64,000 nucleotides of DNA from an uncultured bacterium (GCA_949291365.1 CASEVJ010000010.1:51383-115382), one strand, 5' to 3'. Shown: positions 41,554 to 51,443, counted from the first letter of the stretch. A program made the numbers and translations. The notes: generated by a model not told the origin, from the letters alone.

Positions 41554-42027
41554 CTATAGGGCTCCGTCCACCGCCGCAGCCGTCCCCTGCGGTCGTTTCT
41601 TCTTGGGAGCGGGCAGCAAAGCAAAGAGCCAATAGGTCTTAAGCATCTCTAATGTCAAACACCCAGACATAAAGATATACTTATACACGTCCATCTCTTC
41701 TACCGTAAATCCGCCTTTGAGCGAATAGGCAAGAAATCCCGCCGCGCGTAATACCGGCACGAACGTAAAATCCGCATTGGTAAGAAAAGCCAGTATCGCC
41801 TGTAAAAAAGAAAGCACGAACACCATGCGTTCTTTTAATAGTATAAAGACAATTTGCCCACTATACAATACCCAAAATCCCAAATGCAGCCGAAAAAGCA
41901 ACCCGTCCTGACGGATATCCCGGCAAAGAAATATGGTATTAATCAGCCAGCCGTATAAACAAAAAATAAAAATCAGTTTTAACAAGAAATCTAATTCCAA
42001 AAATCGTTTCCAAATGCTTTTTATCAT
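41554..42027 (-). CDS. Small integral membrane protein, unknown
   Basis: 157 residues starting in an ATGA overlap with the ddl stop. Four or so hydrophobic segments are visible (about 12-33, 43-60, 65-85 and 115-140). A Lys/Arg/Pro tail follows. Translational coupling to ddl suggests an envelope role, but no family was recognised. Confidence 0.6.
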   Translation of the reverse strand: MIKSIWKRFLELDFLLKLIFIFCLYGWLINTIFLCRDIRQDGLLFRLHLGFWVLYSGQIVFILLKERMVFVLSFLQAILAFLTNADFTFVPVLRAAGFLAYSLKGGFTVEEMDVYKYIFMSGCLTLEMLKTYWLFALLPAPKKKRPQGTAAAVDGAL

Positions 42028-43103
42028 CCCACACGCTCCAGAGAAAGACTGCGCCGCTCTTCCCACCGGCGCCGCGCCAGAGCAATCAGCCGCTCCAACA
42101 CCTCGGCATATGCCACACCGGACGCTTCAAAAAGCTGGGGATATAAACTAGTGTCCGACATACCCGGCAATGTATTAATTTCCGAAAACCATACCTGCCC
42201 GTTTTGCTCCACTAAATAGTCAGCCCGGGCCAAGCCGCTGCCGCGCAAGGCCTTGAAAATCGTTTCGCTGTATTGGCGCAAAGCGGCCAATGTTTGCTCC
42301 GGCAACTGCGCCGGGACGCGCGTTTCACAGCCGCCGGTCGTAATATATTTGGCCTGATAATCGAAAAATTCGCCCGCCAGGGATTTCAGCTCTCCGCATT
42401 GGGAGCTGACCACTTCTTCCCCCTCGCCTAACAACCCGCAGAATACTTCACGCGGGTTTTCCACCCCTTTTTCCACCAGCACGTCCGTATCAAAACGCAG
42501 TGCAAAGTCCACCGCCTGGTGCAAAGAAGCCGCGGATTTCACTTTCGTCACTCCGACCGACGATCCCAGCCGCACTGGCTTTACATACACGGGAAACCCC
42601 GTTTGTTCCGCCCACGCTTCCAGCGCTGCTTTATCATAGGGTACGCCGCGGGAAAGTTTTTTATACGGCAAGACAGGTATCCCTCTTTTCCAGGCAGCTA
42701 CTTTGGCCACTTCTTTGTCCATTGCCATAGCGGAAGCCAACACTCCGCAGCCCACATACGCCACGTCCATAGCTTCCAGCAGCCCCTGCATGGTGCCGTC
42801 CTCTCCGTTTGTACCGTGTAAAACCGGGAAATAAACAGCCGGACGCAAAAAGGCCTGCCGGGCAGGGACATACAAACTGCCCTGCGGCAAAATGACCGGG
42901 GTCACTGCTTCGTCAGACGGCGCGGCAGAACCGCATTTTTCCTGCAAAAACCAATATCCTTCCCGATTAATAAAAACCGGCACCACCGCATACCGGCCGC
43001 TTTCTTCCAGCATGCGGCACACGGTCTGCGCACTGTGCACGGACACTTCATGCTCCGTAGATTTCCCGCCGTACAACACGGCCACCTGCAATTTCTCTGT
43101 CAT
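42024..43103 (-). CDS. ddl: D-alanine--D-alanine ligase
   Basis: A 359-residue ATP-grasp enzyme making D-Ala-D-Ala for peptidoglycan. VLYGGKSTEHEVSVHSA at the N-terminus, GTNGEDGTMQGLLE, VKPVRLGSSVGVTKV and WFSEINTLPGMSDTSLYP are the standard Ddl blocks, including the omega-loop and metal ligands. Length is normal. The usual HG of the HGxxGEDG loop is preserved as LHGTNGEDG. It is followed by a coupled membrane protein. Confidence 0.94.
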   Translation of the reverse strand: MTEKLQVAVLYGGKSTEHEVSVHSAQTVCRMLEESGRYAVVPVFINREGYWFLQEKCGSAAPSDEAVTPVILPQGSLYVPARQAFLRPAVYFPVLHGTNGEDGTMQGLLEAMDVAYVGCGVLASAMAMDKEVAKVAAWKRGIPVLPYKKLSRGVPYDKAALEAWAEQTGFPVYVKPVRLGSSVGVTKVKSAASLHQAVDFALRFDTDVLVEKGVENPREVFCGLLGEGEEVVSSQCGELKSLAGEFFDYQAKYITTGGCETRVPAQLPEQTLAALRQYSETIFKALRGSGLARADYLVEQNGQVWFSEINTLPGMSDTSLYPQLFEASGVAYAEVLERLIALARRRWEERRSLSLERVG

Positions 43104-43119
43104 TTTTTATCCTATGAAA

Positions 43120-43142
43120 AATCCTGATTCATCATCAGGATT
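43120..43142 (-). terminator. Hairpin between the coiled-coil gene and ddl
   Basis: AATCCTGAT/ATCAGGATT with a five-base loop and a short T run on the minus strand, about 20 bases after the coiled-coil gene stop. Confidence 0.7.
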
Positions 43143-43159
43143 AGAAATTAGAATTGAAA

Positions 43160-45340
43160 TTATTTGTCTTCCCGGAAGATAGACCATTTCATGCGCCCGA
43201 TAAAGCTGTCCGTCTTCTCCAGAAAATCTTCTCCATTATAGAGGTCTTCCTGCGGGACGGGCTTGGCCACCCGAATTTCGGGCAAGTCGGCGTCGGTCTG
43301 CAATTTAGAACGCATGGTGTTCTGCATTTCCACAGGAGCACTCTGCGGTTCGGGCAACGAATCTGACGGCATGGTCTGCACCGCCGGTCGCACCGCCGGA
43401 GCGGCCGGCTTGGCGGCAGGTTGGCGCACCGGAACCGGGCGGCGGACTACCGGTGCAGAAGGAGAATCTGTTTTATCGGAAACGCGGCCCTTTTTCAGTT
43501 CCCGGTTTTCCTGGCTCAAAACAGTGATTTTGTGTTTTAACTCCTCAATAATAACGTCGTTTTGCTCTATTTTGCCCAATAATACCTTAAAATTGTCTTC
43601 CAATGTTTTCTTTTCCACATTTACCGTTTGCAGGGCTTCCTGGGCCTGTGTAAAGCGCTGGGAAAGGGTTTCATGCTCTTTTTGCAAACGCTGCATGCGA
43701 TGCGTAAAAGCAGCCAAGCGGGCCTGATTGCCGTTGTCGCTGGCAGCGCGCAGCTGGGCCACCTGGGCCTGCAGCTCTTCCAGCTCGCGGGTTTTGGCTT
43801 CATAAAGAGCCGCCAGCTGTTCGCGTTCTTCCGCCACTTTATGCAGTTTCAAATTTTCGGCTTTCAGCGCTTCTATCTCTTCCACCTGTTTCATGCAGGT
43901 ATTGGACATTTCCTGCAGCTGGTTCTCCAATGTGGCTACTTTATGCTGGTAGTGGCGTTTAATGGAAATGATGCGCCCTTCAAAATCAAAAGATTTAAAA
44001 CGTTCTTCCGCCGCGGTCAAAGCATCACGCAAAGACAAAATTTCTTTGGCTTGTTCGGCAGATTTGCGCAAGGCCTCAGTTTTTTCCTGCTGGACGCGTT
44101 TTATCTCCCGATCCAACGCTACATTGACGGCTTTGAGCTGGGATGCCTTCTGCTGTAAGCTGGAGATGATACGGGCCTTCTCTTCCCGCTCCACATTCAT
44201 CTGTACAAGATGCTCTTCTTTTTCACTCTGCAAGGATTGTAAATCTGACAGAGCACGCTCTTTCTGTGCACGCTCCGTCTGCAAATCAGCCAACACGGTA
44301 TCCTTTTCCGTCTGGGCGGCCTGCAAGTCCGCCAAAACAGATTCTTTTTCTTCCCGTTCCGCGCGCAGCCCCGCCAAAGCGGCATCTTTTTCTTCCTGCG
44401 CGGTCTGCAAATCTGCTAAAACTGTTTCTTTTTCTTTCTGTACGGTTTGTAAATCTGCCAACACCGTTTCTTTGGCTTCTTTTTCTGCATGCAAATCTGT
44501 CAGGGCGGTTTCTTTGGCCTGTCTTTCCGAGCGCAACTCCGTCAACACAGTTTCTTTTTCTTCCTGGGCGGCACGCAGTCCCAACAAAGCCGTTTCCTTT
44601 TCTTCTTTTTCCGCGCGCAAATCAGACAGTGCGGTTTCTTTAGCCAGCCGCTCCGTGCGCAAGGCGGTCATGGCCGTTTCCTTTTCTTCCCGGGCGGCAC
44701 GCAGCCCCAACAAAGCGGTTTCTTTTTCTTCCTGCGCGGTGCGCAAATCCATCAGCGCGTGCTCTTTTTCTTCTTTCACTGTACGCAATTCCGCCAAGGC
44801 CGCCTCTTTTTGGGCCCGTTCGTTATGCAATTTGGCCTGCTGGGCCGCGCGGTAATTTTCCGGGCGGTAATGCGTCATGGCCAAATATTCTTCCGCAGAA
44901 GTTTGGGCCGCAGGCACCGCATCAAACACACGTCCGGGCGCCGGAGCCGGGTCATAGAGCCGGGGGGTGCTTTGGGCACGGGAAAGATTTTCCACACTCT
45001 CTTTTAAATGGGCAATAGTGACAGAAATGTTCTCCATAAAAGCGTCTTTGCTTTTACGGTTCTCTTCCGCCGAACGCCGGCTGAATGCCAGCTCCTGCAT
45101 AATGGCCTGGCTGACGGCGGCGGAAGCTTCAAATTTATCTTCCAGCTCACGGATTTTTTCTTCCAATTTTTCAAAAGATTGCTGGTATTGCTGCTGGTTA
45201 GAGGGGGCAGAAGACTTGCGCCCTTCCTTCGGTTCAGGACGGTGAAAAAAAGTATCTGCAGAAGCTGTTTCCTGGTTAAATTTTTCCAAGAAACGCGCGA
45301 TGTCGGTTTGTCCTTCGGACTGGTTATTTTCTAATGCCAT
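43160..45340 (-). CDS. Long coiled-coil protein with fourteen 14-residue repeats
   Basis: 726 residues without signal peptide or membrane segment. Residues about 50-120 are helical. Residues 180-375 are fourteen back-to-back copies of a unit near (T/A)xLxxLRxxxEEKE. Further coiled coil continues to about 610, followed by a Pro/Ala-rich linker and a short C-terminal region ending in IGRMKWSIFRED. The repeat of two heptads predicts one long regular coiled-coil rod. It lies between folC and ddl in the leftward gene run. A cytoskeletal or polarity scaffold is possible, but no family was recognised. Confidence 0.75.
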   Translation of the reverse strand: MALENNQSEGQTDIARFLEKFNQETASADTFFHRPEPKEGRKSSAPSNQQQYQQSFEKLEEKIRELEDKFEASAAVSQAIMQELAFSRRSAEENRKSKDAFMENISVTIAHLKESVENLSRAQSTPRLYDPAPAPGRVFDAVPAAQTSAEEYLAMTHYRPENYRAAQQAKLHNERAQKEAALAELRTVKEEKEHALMDLRTAQEEKETALLGLRAAREEKETAMTALRTERLAKETALSDLRAEKEEKETALLGLRAAQEEKETVLTELRSERQAKETALTDLHAEKEAKETVLADLQTVQKEKETVLADLQTAQEEKDAALAGLRAEREEKESVLADLQAAQTEKDTVLADLQTERAQKERALSDLQSLQSEKEEHLVQMNVEREEKARIISSLQQKASQLKAVNVALDREIKRVQQEKTEALRKSAEQAKEILSLRDALTAAEERFKSFDFEGRIISIKRHYQHKVATLENQLQEMSNTCMKQVEEIEALKAENLKLHKVAEEREQLAALYEAKTRELEELQAQVAQLRAASDNGNQARLAAFTHRMQRLQKEHETLSQRFTQAQEALQTVNVEKKTLEDNFKVLLGKIEQNDVIIEELKHKITVLSQENRELKKGRVSDKTDSPSAPVVRRPVPVRQPAAKPAAPAVRPAVQTMPSDSLPEPQSAPVEMQNTMRSKLQTDADLPEIRVAKPVPQEDLYNGEDFLEKTDSFIGRMKWSIFREDK
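44216..44803 (-). repeat. 42-bp minisatellite encoding 14-residue coiled-coil units
   Basis: Fourteen in-frame units of 42 bp code residues 180-375 of the coiled-coil protein. All keep Leu at positions 3 and 6 and a Glu/Lys/Gln tail; single units differ at a few positions, so the array is old or under selection. Confidence 0.85.
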
Positions 45341-45373
45341 AGCTGCCCCGCCGAAAAAAGGATTATATCTAAT

Positions 45374-46687
45374 TTAATCACAATCAGAGTTTTCTGTCAA
45401 TCCCTTACGCGCGCGAAGGTATCCCACTAAATAGAAAGACCCTGTAATGAGCACTGCTGCGGCGTCTTGCTCCGCCCAATCCAACGCCCGCCAAGGAGCA
45501 GAAACCAACGACACCTTGTTCCCTTTTTGGACGGCGGAAAGTCCCTGCGCTCTTCCCGATAAGAAACACCGGGCAGCCGTTTTATACACGGCCTCATATA
45601 CCGCTTCCGGCCGGGCAGCGCGCGGGCCGGGGGGCTGGGTTAAATACACCCTTTTAAAAGAAGGAACCAGCCGCTTATACATAGACGCGTAATCCTTATC
45701 TTGCATAAATCCGCACACCAAGACGGCTTGCTTCGTCCACGGGCTGCGGCGGAAAAAACGCATCAGCCCCTCTATGGCCTGCGGATTATGCGCTCCGTCA
45801 AAAATAAGCGTTTTCCGACCGCGGCGGCATATTTCAAAACGGCACGGCACCCGCACGGAAGCAAAGGCCTGTTTCAAAGCGTACTCCGGCACGCAGAGAA
45901 AGCGGCAGGCCTGATACACCAAACAGGCGTTTTGTACTTGTTTTTCCCCCAACAGCGCCAATGGCCAAACCTGCTGTCCTTTTTGCAACAGTAAACGGCC
46001 GTGCTTCCAAGATATTTTTTGCAGACGGAACGGCTGGCCGGCACACACCCGGTGCAGCGGGGCCTGCACGGCTTGGGCGCGGCGGCGGATTTGGGCTTGG
46101 GCCGCAAGCGGCAGTGGAGGATAGAACACCGGTACACCCGGTTTAATGATGCCGGCTTTTTCGCGGGCAATCTGTCCTACGCTATGCCCAAGCAGAGCAC
46201 AATGATCCAGCCCGACCGAGGTAATCAGCGTCACTACCGGACGGCAGAGGGTGGTGGGGTCTTTGCGCCCACCCAGCCCCGTTTCCAATACGGCGCAATC
46301 CACTTTCCGCTCGGCAAAATACAACAAGGCGGCGGCGGTAATAATTTCAAAAAAATTCAACGGTTCTTTTTCCGCCGCCAGCACCGTTTGGCACAGCCGG
46401 GCAAACGCCCGCTGGGAAATGGGCCGCCCATTAAGCTGAATACGCTCCTGCGCGGAAAATACATGCGGAGACACAAACAGCCCCGTCCTTCGCCCAGCCG
46501 CCTGCAACGCCGCCGCACACAAATAACAGACGCTTCCTTTGCCGTTGGTGCCGGCTACATGTATGGCCGGATATTGGGTCTGCGGATCTCCCAGCCGTTT
46601 CATCAGCCGGGCAAACCCCGCCGGCCCGGCGCCAAAGCCCGGCCCGGTGCGTTGCTGCACTTGCTGAAAAAGTAAGCGGAAATTCAT
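45374..46687 (-). CDS. folC: Folylpolyglutamate/dihydrofolate synthase
   Basis: 437 residues. Adds glutamates to folates and may also join dihydropteroate to glutamate. The Mur-ligase-type P-loop HVAGTNGKGSVCYL, the conserved ETGLGGRKDPTT and GLDHCALLGHSVGQIAREKAGIIKPGVPV, and DGAHNPQAIEGL are all FolC blocks. The usual TSPHL reads VSPHV. The start lies 33 bases after the murA stop. Confidence 0.92.
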   Translation of the reverse strand: MNFRLLFQQVQQRTGPGFGAGPAGFARLMKRLGDPQTQYPAIHVAGTNGKGSVCYLCAAALQAAGRRTGLFVSPHVFSAQERIQLNGRPISQRAFARLCQTVLAAEKEPLNFFEIITAAALLYFAERKVDCAVLETGLGGRKDPTTLCRPVVTLITSVGLDHCALLGHSVGQIAREKAGIIKPGVPVFYPPLPLAAQAQIRRRAQAVQAPLHRVCAGQPFRLQKISWKHGRLLLQKGQQVWPLALLGEKQVQNACLVYQACRFLCVPEYALKQAFASVRVPCRFEICRRGRKTLIFDGAHNPQAIEGLMRFFRRSPWTKQAVLVCGFMQDKDYASMYKRLVPSFKRVYLTQPPGPRAARPEAVYEAVYKTAARCFLSGRAQGLSAVQKGNKVSLVSAPWRALDWAEQDAAAVLITGSFYLVGYLRARKGLTENSDCD

Positions 46688-46719
46688 AGCGTATATGCTG
46701 TTTGAGCGGAAAGAGTGGA

Positions 46720-47991
46720 TTAAAAATCGTCTTTATCGGGATTATAACGCGTTACTTTAGCGCCTACTGCATTTAATTTGCCTTCGGGGTCTTCATACCC
46801 GCGGTCAATATGGTATACGCGTTCAATTTCGGTAATGCCTTGGGCACACAACCCCGCAATCAGCAAAGCAAATCCGCCGCGCAAATCCGAAGCCATCACA
46901 TGCGCGCCGGAAAGCTGTTTCACACCGTTTACGCGGGCAATGCTTTTTTCAGTGACGATGTCGGCCCCCATACGCACCAATTCCGGCGCGTGCATAAAGC
47001 GGTTTTCAAAAATATCTTCGTCAATTTCGCTGGCGCCCTGCGCCAAGACCATAAGCGTCATCCACGGGGCCTGCAAATCTGTCGCAAAACCCGGATAGGG
47101 AGCCGTTTTCATGCGAAGCGGCTTTAGAGGGGTATCATAAGGTTTGACATGTACATAATCCGGGCCAATTTCCAAAGGCACGCCCGCCTCTTGCAAATAC
47201 TCCAGCAAAATGGAATTGTGTTCCGGCACGCAGCCGTCCACCTTTACATCGCCGCGTGTAGCAGCGGCGGCTATCATATAGCTGCCGCTTTCAATACGGT
47301 CAGCCACGACGGTGTGCTCCACCCCGCGCAGGGCTTTTTGTCCGCGCACGACCAAACGGCCTTTTTCGTCGGTAAACACTTCAGCCCCCATTTTGGTAAG
47401 CACGGCGGCCACATCGTCAATTTCGGGCTCTTTGGCCACGTTTTCCAATACCGTTTCTCCCGGTATCAGCGCCGCACACATCATCAAATTCTGGGTAGCG
47501 CCCACGCTGGGAAAACGCAGCGTAATTTTAGCCGGCTGCAGCTGTTGTGCAGAAAGCACGACATTGCCGCGATCCGTAGTGCAAACCGCGCCCAAGCGTT
47601 CAAACCCTTTTAAATGGATATCCACCGGCCGCGCCCCCAACGCACAGCCCCCCGGCAGCGGGATCACCGCTTCTTTAAACCGGGCCAACAGCGGGCCCGC
47701 CACCCAAAAACTGGCGCGCATCTGTTTGACCAGCTCATAAGGGAGCATGTTTTTAAGAGCGCCGTCTGCGGTAATGGTGACGGTGCCGTTTTCATACTGG
47801 GCTTTTTTGCCCAGGGCCGTCAAAATTTTAAGCGTGGTGCGTACATCGCGCAAATTCGGCACCCGGTGCAGGACAAACGGCTCATCTGTCAGCAACGATG
47901 CCACCAAAATAGGCAAGCAGGCATTTTTAGAGCCGCTTATTTTGACTGTCCCTTTTAGTTTCTTGCCGCCTTCCACCAAAAATCTATCCAT
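46720..47991 (-). CDS. murA: UDP-N-acetylglucosamine 1-carboxyvinyltransferase
   Basis: The first committed step of peptidoglycan synthesis, transferring enolpyruvate to UDP-GlcNAc. The 423 residues contain KISGSKNACLPIL at the N-terminus, the active-site loop PGGCALGARPVDIHLKGFERLGA with catalytic Cys (fosfomycin target), and DLRGGFALLIAGL. Length and motifs are typical. Confidence 0.96.
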   Translation of the reverse strand: MDRFLVEGGKKLKGTVKISGSKNACLPILVASLLTDEPFVLHRVPNLRDVRTTLKILTALGKKAQYENGTVTITADGALKNMLPYELVKQMRASFWVAGPLLARFKEAVIPLPGGCALGARPVDIHLKGFERLGAVCTTDRGNVVLSAQQLQPAKITLRFPSVGATQNLMMCAALIPGETVLENVAKEPEIDDVAAVLTKMGAEVFTDEKGRLVVRGQKALRGVEHTVVADRIESGSYMIAAAATRGDVKVDGCVPEHNSILLEYLQEAGVPLEIGPDYVHVKPYDTPLKPLRMKTAPYPGFATDLQAPWMTLMVLAQGASEIDEDIFENRFMHAPELVRMGADIVTEKSIARVNGVKQLSGAHVMASDLRGGFALLIAGLCAQGITEIERVYHIDRGYEDPEGKLNAVGAKVTRYNPDKDDF

Positions 47992-48072
47992 ATAGACTCC
48001 TTATGCATTGAGCAGTTTCCTTTTGCCCGCGGAAAGCGCTCTCCTGGCGCCAAATGCCGCACGCAAACACAC

Positions 48073-48918
48073 TCATTTCAAGCGGGCAAACACAAAACGG
48101 TCTATCCCCGCAAAATCTTTTTTCACGCCGCCTTCCCACCGGGCCGGGTCAAACAACCCGCACACGGCCCCGGCCTCTTCGGCGCCGATTTCCATAGCCA
48201 AGGTGCCGTGCGGATTTAAATAATCCGCCGCTATAGAAACGATGCGCCGTATCACGTCCAAGCCGTCCTTCCCTCCGTCTAAAGCCAGCGTGGGCTCTTG
48301 CTTTACCTCCGCAGCAAGCTGTGCTAACTGCGCAGACGGGATATAAGGCGGATTGGAAATAATTAAATCAAACATACCCATCACGTTTTCAAACAAATCA
48401 CTTTGCAAAAACTGCACCCGCTCCTGCAGTTTGGTCAGCCGTGCGTTTTCCGTGGCCAAGCACAAAGCGTCTTGCGAAATATCTACCGCCGTAATCCGCC
48501 CGCGCGGGAAGCAGGCCGCCAACGCCAGCGCTATGCACCCGGTGCCAGTGCACAAATCCAAAATATCCGGGGCAGCTCCTTTTTCAAAAAGCCGGCTGGC
48601 ATATTGCACCAATTCTTCCGTCTCCGGACGCGGGGTTAAGGCGCGCGGATCGCAGCGCAATGTAAGCCCGCAGAAATCCGTTTCTCCAGTAATATAGGCC
48701 ACGGGAAGCCCTTGTCTTTTTTGCTCCACAAATGACCAAAATTTTCGCTCTTCCTCCACTCCAACCGGCTCTGCCAAGAACGCCAGCACCCGCGTGCGCG
48801 TCAGCCCCAGCGCCGCCGCCAATAAAAATTCGGCCTCTGCGCGCGGCTGCGGCGTAGAGGCGCGGCTTAAAACAGCTTCGGCTTGATTTAACAAAACCGC
48901 ACGGGAAGAAAGCGTCAT
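48073..48918 (-). CDS. prmC: Release factor glutamine methyltransferase PrmC
   Basis: 281 residues. N5-methylates the GGQ glutamine of peptide release factors. An N-terminal helical domain is followed by the SAM-binding ILDLCTGTGCIALALA and the catalytic ISNPPYIPSAQL. The start overlaps the stop of the glycosyltransferase gene that separates it from its target gene prfA. Confidence 0.93.
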   Translation of the reverse strand: MTLSSRAVLLNQAEAVLSRASTPQPRAEAEFLLAAALGLTRTRVLAFLAEPVGVEEERKFWSFVEQKRQGLPVAYITGETDFCGLTLRCDPRALTPRPETEELVQYASRLFEKGAAPDILDLCTGTGCIALALAACFPRGRITAVDISQDALCLATENARLTKLQERVQFLQSDLFENVMGMFDLIISNPPYIPSAQLAQLAAEVKQEPTLALDGGKDGLDVIRRIVSIAADYLNPHGTLAMEIGAEEAGAVCGLFDPARWEGGVKKDFAGIDRFVFARLK

Positions 48919-49895
48919 ATTGTTTTTTTAATACGGTCTATTAATGACTCCAGCTTCCACCAGTCAAACACATTGACGTCTTGGCTGTCCGTCTCCAACA
49001 CATACGCCTTGGGATTAGCCGGCAAGCTATAGGCCTCTGGAGAAGTATAAAAAGCCAAAGAAGGTTTTTCAAAGCCCGAAGCAATATGCACCACCGAAGT
49101 ATCCGGAGTAACCACTAAACAGGCCCGATGCACCCACTCAAACAGTTCAAAAATGTCTTCCGGCTGTTTGATAAATATATTGGGCTGCTTGTCAAAGGTG
49201 TTAGTCATTTCCTGCACATTACAAAACAGCGTCACAATGACCACAGGCATTTGCAGGTCTTCCAGTACTTTGCAAATTTCTTTTACGGTGTCCGGCCGGA
49301 AACGGCACTGCGGCAGGGAGCCGGCGGGATTGAACAAAATATATTTCTCAACACGGTGGCTTTCTAGCCAGTCGGCCACCGCTTTGCGGGCGGAAGGCAA
49401 AAGAGGCAAATCATACGATTTATCCGGCTGGGCTATGCCCAGCAATTCTAAAATGGCCGCTTCATGTTCGCTGCCGTGCTGATCCGGAGCGCCAAAAGGT
49501 TGCACCGGGGAGGTGAAGCAATCCAACACCTTTCCCCCGCCGACCACATATTTAAACATACGCCAGTTTAAACTATCTTTGCGGCCGCTGTCTAGCACTA
49601 AATCAACATGTTTGCGGCGCAGTTTCAGCGCGGCCCACAACAGCCGTAGCCACCGCTGGTGAGGGCGAATATGCGTGCGCACCGGCAGTTTAAACACTTC
49701 GTCTATGTATGGATTGGGTTTAAAGAAATCATAAGCCGGGCCAAAACAAGCCACCGTAATGCGTACCTTTGGATTGGCTTTTTTGATTTCCCGGCAGCAA
49801 CAAGAAGAAATAATGGCCTCCCCCAGGGATCCTTCCCCGCGGCAAACCAGGATATGCTGCAAATCGCAAACGTTGGGGATTTTTTTCATATCCAC
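48915..49895 (-). CDS. Glycosyltransferase family 9 protein (heptosyltransferase-like)
   Basis: 326 residues. The N-terminal ILVCRGEGSLGEAIISS corresponds to the GDxL/VxS start of heptosyltransferases, and VTPDTSVVHIASGFEKPSLAFY is the C-terminal nucleotide-sugar block. Such enzymes add ADP-heptose or related sugars to lipopolysaccharide cores. The start is most likely GTG at 49895, six bases from AAGG; an ATG two codons on is possible. Its place between prfA and prmC, which are normally adjacent, is unusual. Donor and acceptor are unknown. Confidence 0.82.
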   Translation of the reverse strand: MDMKKIPNVCDLQHILVCRGEGSLGEAIISSCCCREIKKANPKVRITVACFGPAYDFFKPNPYIDEVFKLPVRTHIRPHQRWLRLLWAALKLRRKHVDLVLDSGRKDSLNWRMFKYVVGGGKVLDCFTSPVQPFGAPDQHGSEHEAAILELLGIAQPDKSYDLPLLPSARKAVADWLESHRVEKYILFNPAGSLPQCRFRPDTVKEICKVLEDLQMPVVIVTLFCNVQEMTNTFDKQPNIFIKQPEDIFELFEWVHRACLVVTPDTSVVHIASGFEKPSLAFYTSPEAYSLPANPKAYVLETDSQDVNVFDWWKLESLIDRIKKTI

Positions 49896-49903
49896 ATTGT
49901 ACC

Positions 49904-50962
49904 TTACAGCTGTAAATTTTTCAATTTTTCTTCTAAACGCAATTTTCGCAAATCTTCCAGGATTTCATCAATGCTGCCCTGCATGATTTCCGTCAGGTTG
50001 TGATAGCTGACTCCAGTGCGGTGGTCGGTCACGCGGCTTTGCGGGAAGTTGTAGGTGCGGATTTTCTCGCTGCGGTCGCCGGTGCCCACTTGGCTTTTGC
50101 GCGCGTCGTAAATTTCTTTATTGCGTTTTTCTTCTTCTATTTGGTAGAGCTTGGCCTTAAGCATAGCCATGGCTTTTTCGCGGTTTTTGCCCTGGCTTCG
50201 CTCTTCGCGGCAGGACACCACGACCCCGGTGGGTTTGTGGATAATGCGCACGGCCGTTTCCACTTTGTTTACGTTCTGCCCGCCGGCGCCGCCGCTGCGG
50301 CAGGTTTCCAGTTCCAAATCTTCCGGCTTGATTTCAATATCAATATCTTCCGCTTCCGGCATAATGGCTACGGTTACGGTAGAGGTATGCACGCGGCCGG
50401 AGGTTTCCGTATCGGGCACACGCTGGACGCGGTGGGTGCCGGCTTCGTCACGCAGCCACGAATAAGCGCCCTCCCCTTTTATAAACATACTGACGTATTT
50501 GCACCCTTTTAAGCCCGTAGGCGTGTATTCCAAAAGCTCCGTTTTCCAGCCGCGCGCATCGGCAAAGTGCTGGTACACGCGCAGCAACTCTGCGGCAAAC
50601 AAAGCAGATTCCTCCCCGCCGGCGCCGGGGCGGATTTCCAAATAAATGCTTTTGGAATCATTGGGGTCTGGCGGAATGACCAGCACGCGCAAATCCTGCT
50701 GCAGCTGCGGCAGGCGCGCTTCCAGTTCAGCCAGTTCTTCGGCTGCTAGGGCGGCCATTTCTTTATCGGAGCCGTCTTTGATAATAGCCCGGTCACCCTC
50801 TATGGCTTTTAAGAGGGCATTGATTTCGTTTTCTTTTTCAATAATTGGTTTTAAAAAAGCGTGGCGTTTGGATTTTTCCATTAGTTCCTGTGCGGACAAA
50901 GAACCGCTCATCAGTTCTTTTTCCAACGCTTGATATTCTTCTATATATTTGGCAGTATCCAT
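49904..50962 (-). CDS. prfA: Peptide chain release factor 1
   Basis: 352 residues recognising UAA and UAG stop codons. [19 protein letters not shown] holds the catalytic GGQ. The anticodon-like stop-recognition tripeptide region reads [13 protein letters not shown], of PxT type, so this is RF1 and not RF2. Length is normal. It lies 7 bases behind the VOC gene. Confidence 0.96.
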   Translation of the reverse strand: MDTAKYIEEYQALEKELMSGSLSAQELMEKSKRHAFLKPIIEKENEINALLKAIEGDRAIIKDGSDKEMAALAAEELAELEARLPQLQQDLRVLVIPPDPNDSKSIYLEIRPGAGGEESALFAAELLRVYQHFADARGWKTELLEYTPTGLKGCKYVSMFIKGEGAYSWLRDEAGTHRVQRVPDTETSGRVHTSTVTVAIMPEAEDIDIEIKPEDLELETCRSGGAGGQNVNKVETAVRIIHKPTGVVVSCREERSQGKNREKAMAMLKAKLYQIEEEKRNKEIYDARKSQVGTGDRSEKIRTYNFPQSRVTDHRTGVSYHNLTEIMQGSIDEILEDLRKLRLEEKLKNLQL

Positions 50963-50969
50963 ACAAAAT

Positions 50970-51353
50970 TTACTCCGTAATCTCTATTTGATTATTTTCC
51001 GGCCCGAGCACACAGCTCTCATAATATCCGTCCCCCGTTTGGCGGGGGCCGCTGATCACTTGATATCCTGCTTGCTTCAACGCAACAGTCAGCTCGTCCA
51101 CCCGCTGGCGACTGCCAACTGAAAAAGCCACATGCGCATAACCGCAACAAATATGTTGAAACGAACGTTTTTCTAACGACGGACGTGTCATTATTTCCAG
51201 TCGGGCCCCTGTATCAAAGCGTAAAAAATAAGAACTAAATCCGGTTTGCTTATTATGATAGCGTGCCCCGGCTTGAGCACCAAAAAAACGTACAAAAAAA
51301 TCTTTAACAGCTTCTAAATCAACAGTATACAAAGCAATATGCGCTATTTCCAT
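50970..51353 (-). CDS. VOC superfamily (glyoxalase-like) protein
   Basis: 127 residues from the ATG at 51353 with AGGAAA upstream. The two beta-alpha-beta-beta-beta modules start [25 protein letters not shown] and [18 protein letters not shown], and the last strand reads NQIEIT. His at residue 5, Glu of RLEIM, His of YAHVAF and Glu of IEIT can form the metal site. Substrate unknown; related small proteins include metallothiol transferases and lactoylglutathione lyase-like enzymes. Confidence 0.85.
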   Translation of the reverse strand: MEIAHIALYTVDLEAVKDFFVRFFGAQAGARYHNKQTGFSSYFLRFDTGARLEIMTRPSLEKRSFQHICCGYAHVAFSVGSRQRVDELTVALKQAGYQVISGPRQTGDGYYESCVLGPENNQIEITE

Positions 51354-51394
51354 ATTTTCCTGTTTCTTTATAAAAATAACAAACAACTACTAAT

Positions 51395-51432
51395 AAAAAA
51401 ACAGACCCCCGGTAACGAGAGTCTGTTTTTTT
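51395..51432. terminator. Bidirectional-looking hairpin after rpmE
   Basis: AAAAAACAGAC/GTCTGTTTTTTT with a 14-base loop containing CCCCCGG, 12 bases past the rpmE stop. It likely separates rpmE from the VOC-prfA group. Confidence 0.75.
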
Positions 51433-51443
51433 AAAGAGCGTCG

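Noticed and set aside
44216..44803. CRISPR array
   Set aside because: Regular spacing is 42 bp with no unique spacers; it is a coding minisatellite. No other direct-repeat array with spacers is present in the window.
43962..44855. Rightward Ser/Ala/Lys-rich open frames over the coiled-coil gene
   Set aside because: They are antisense shadows of the 42-bp repeat array; the minus-strand product has coherent heptads and a proper start.
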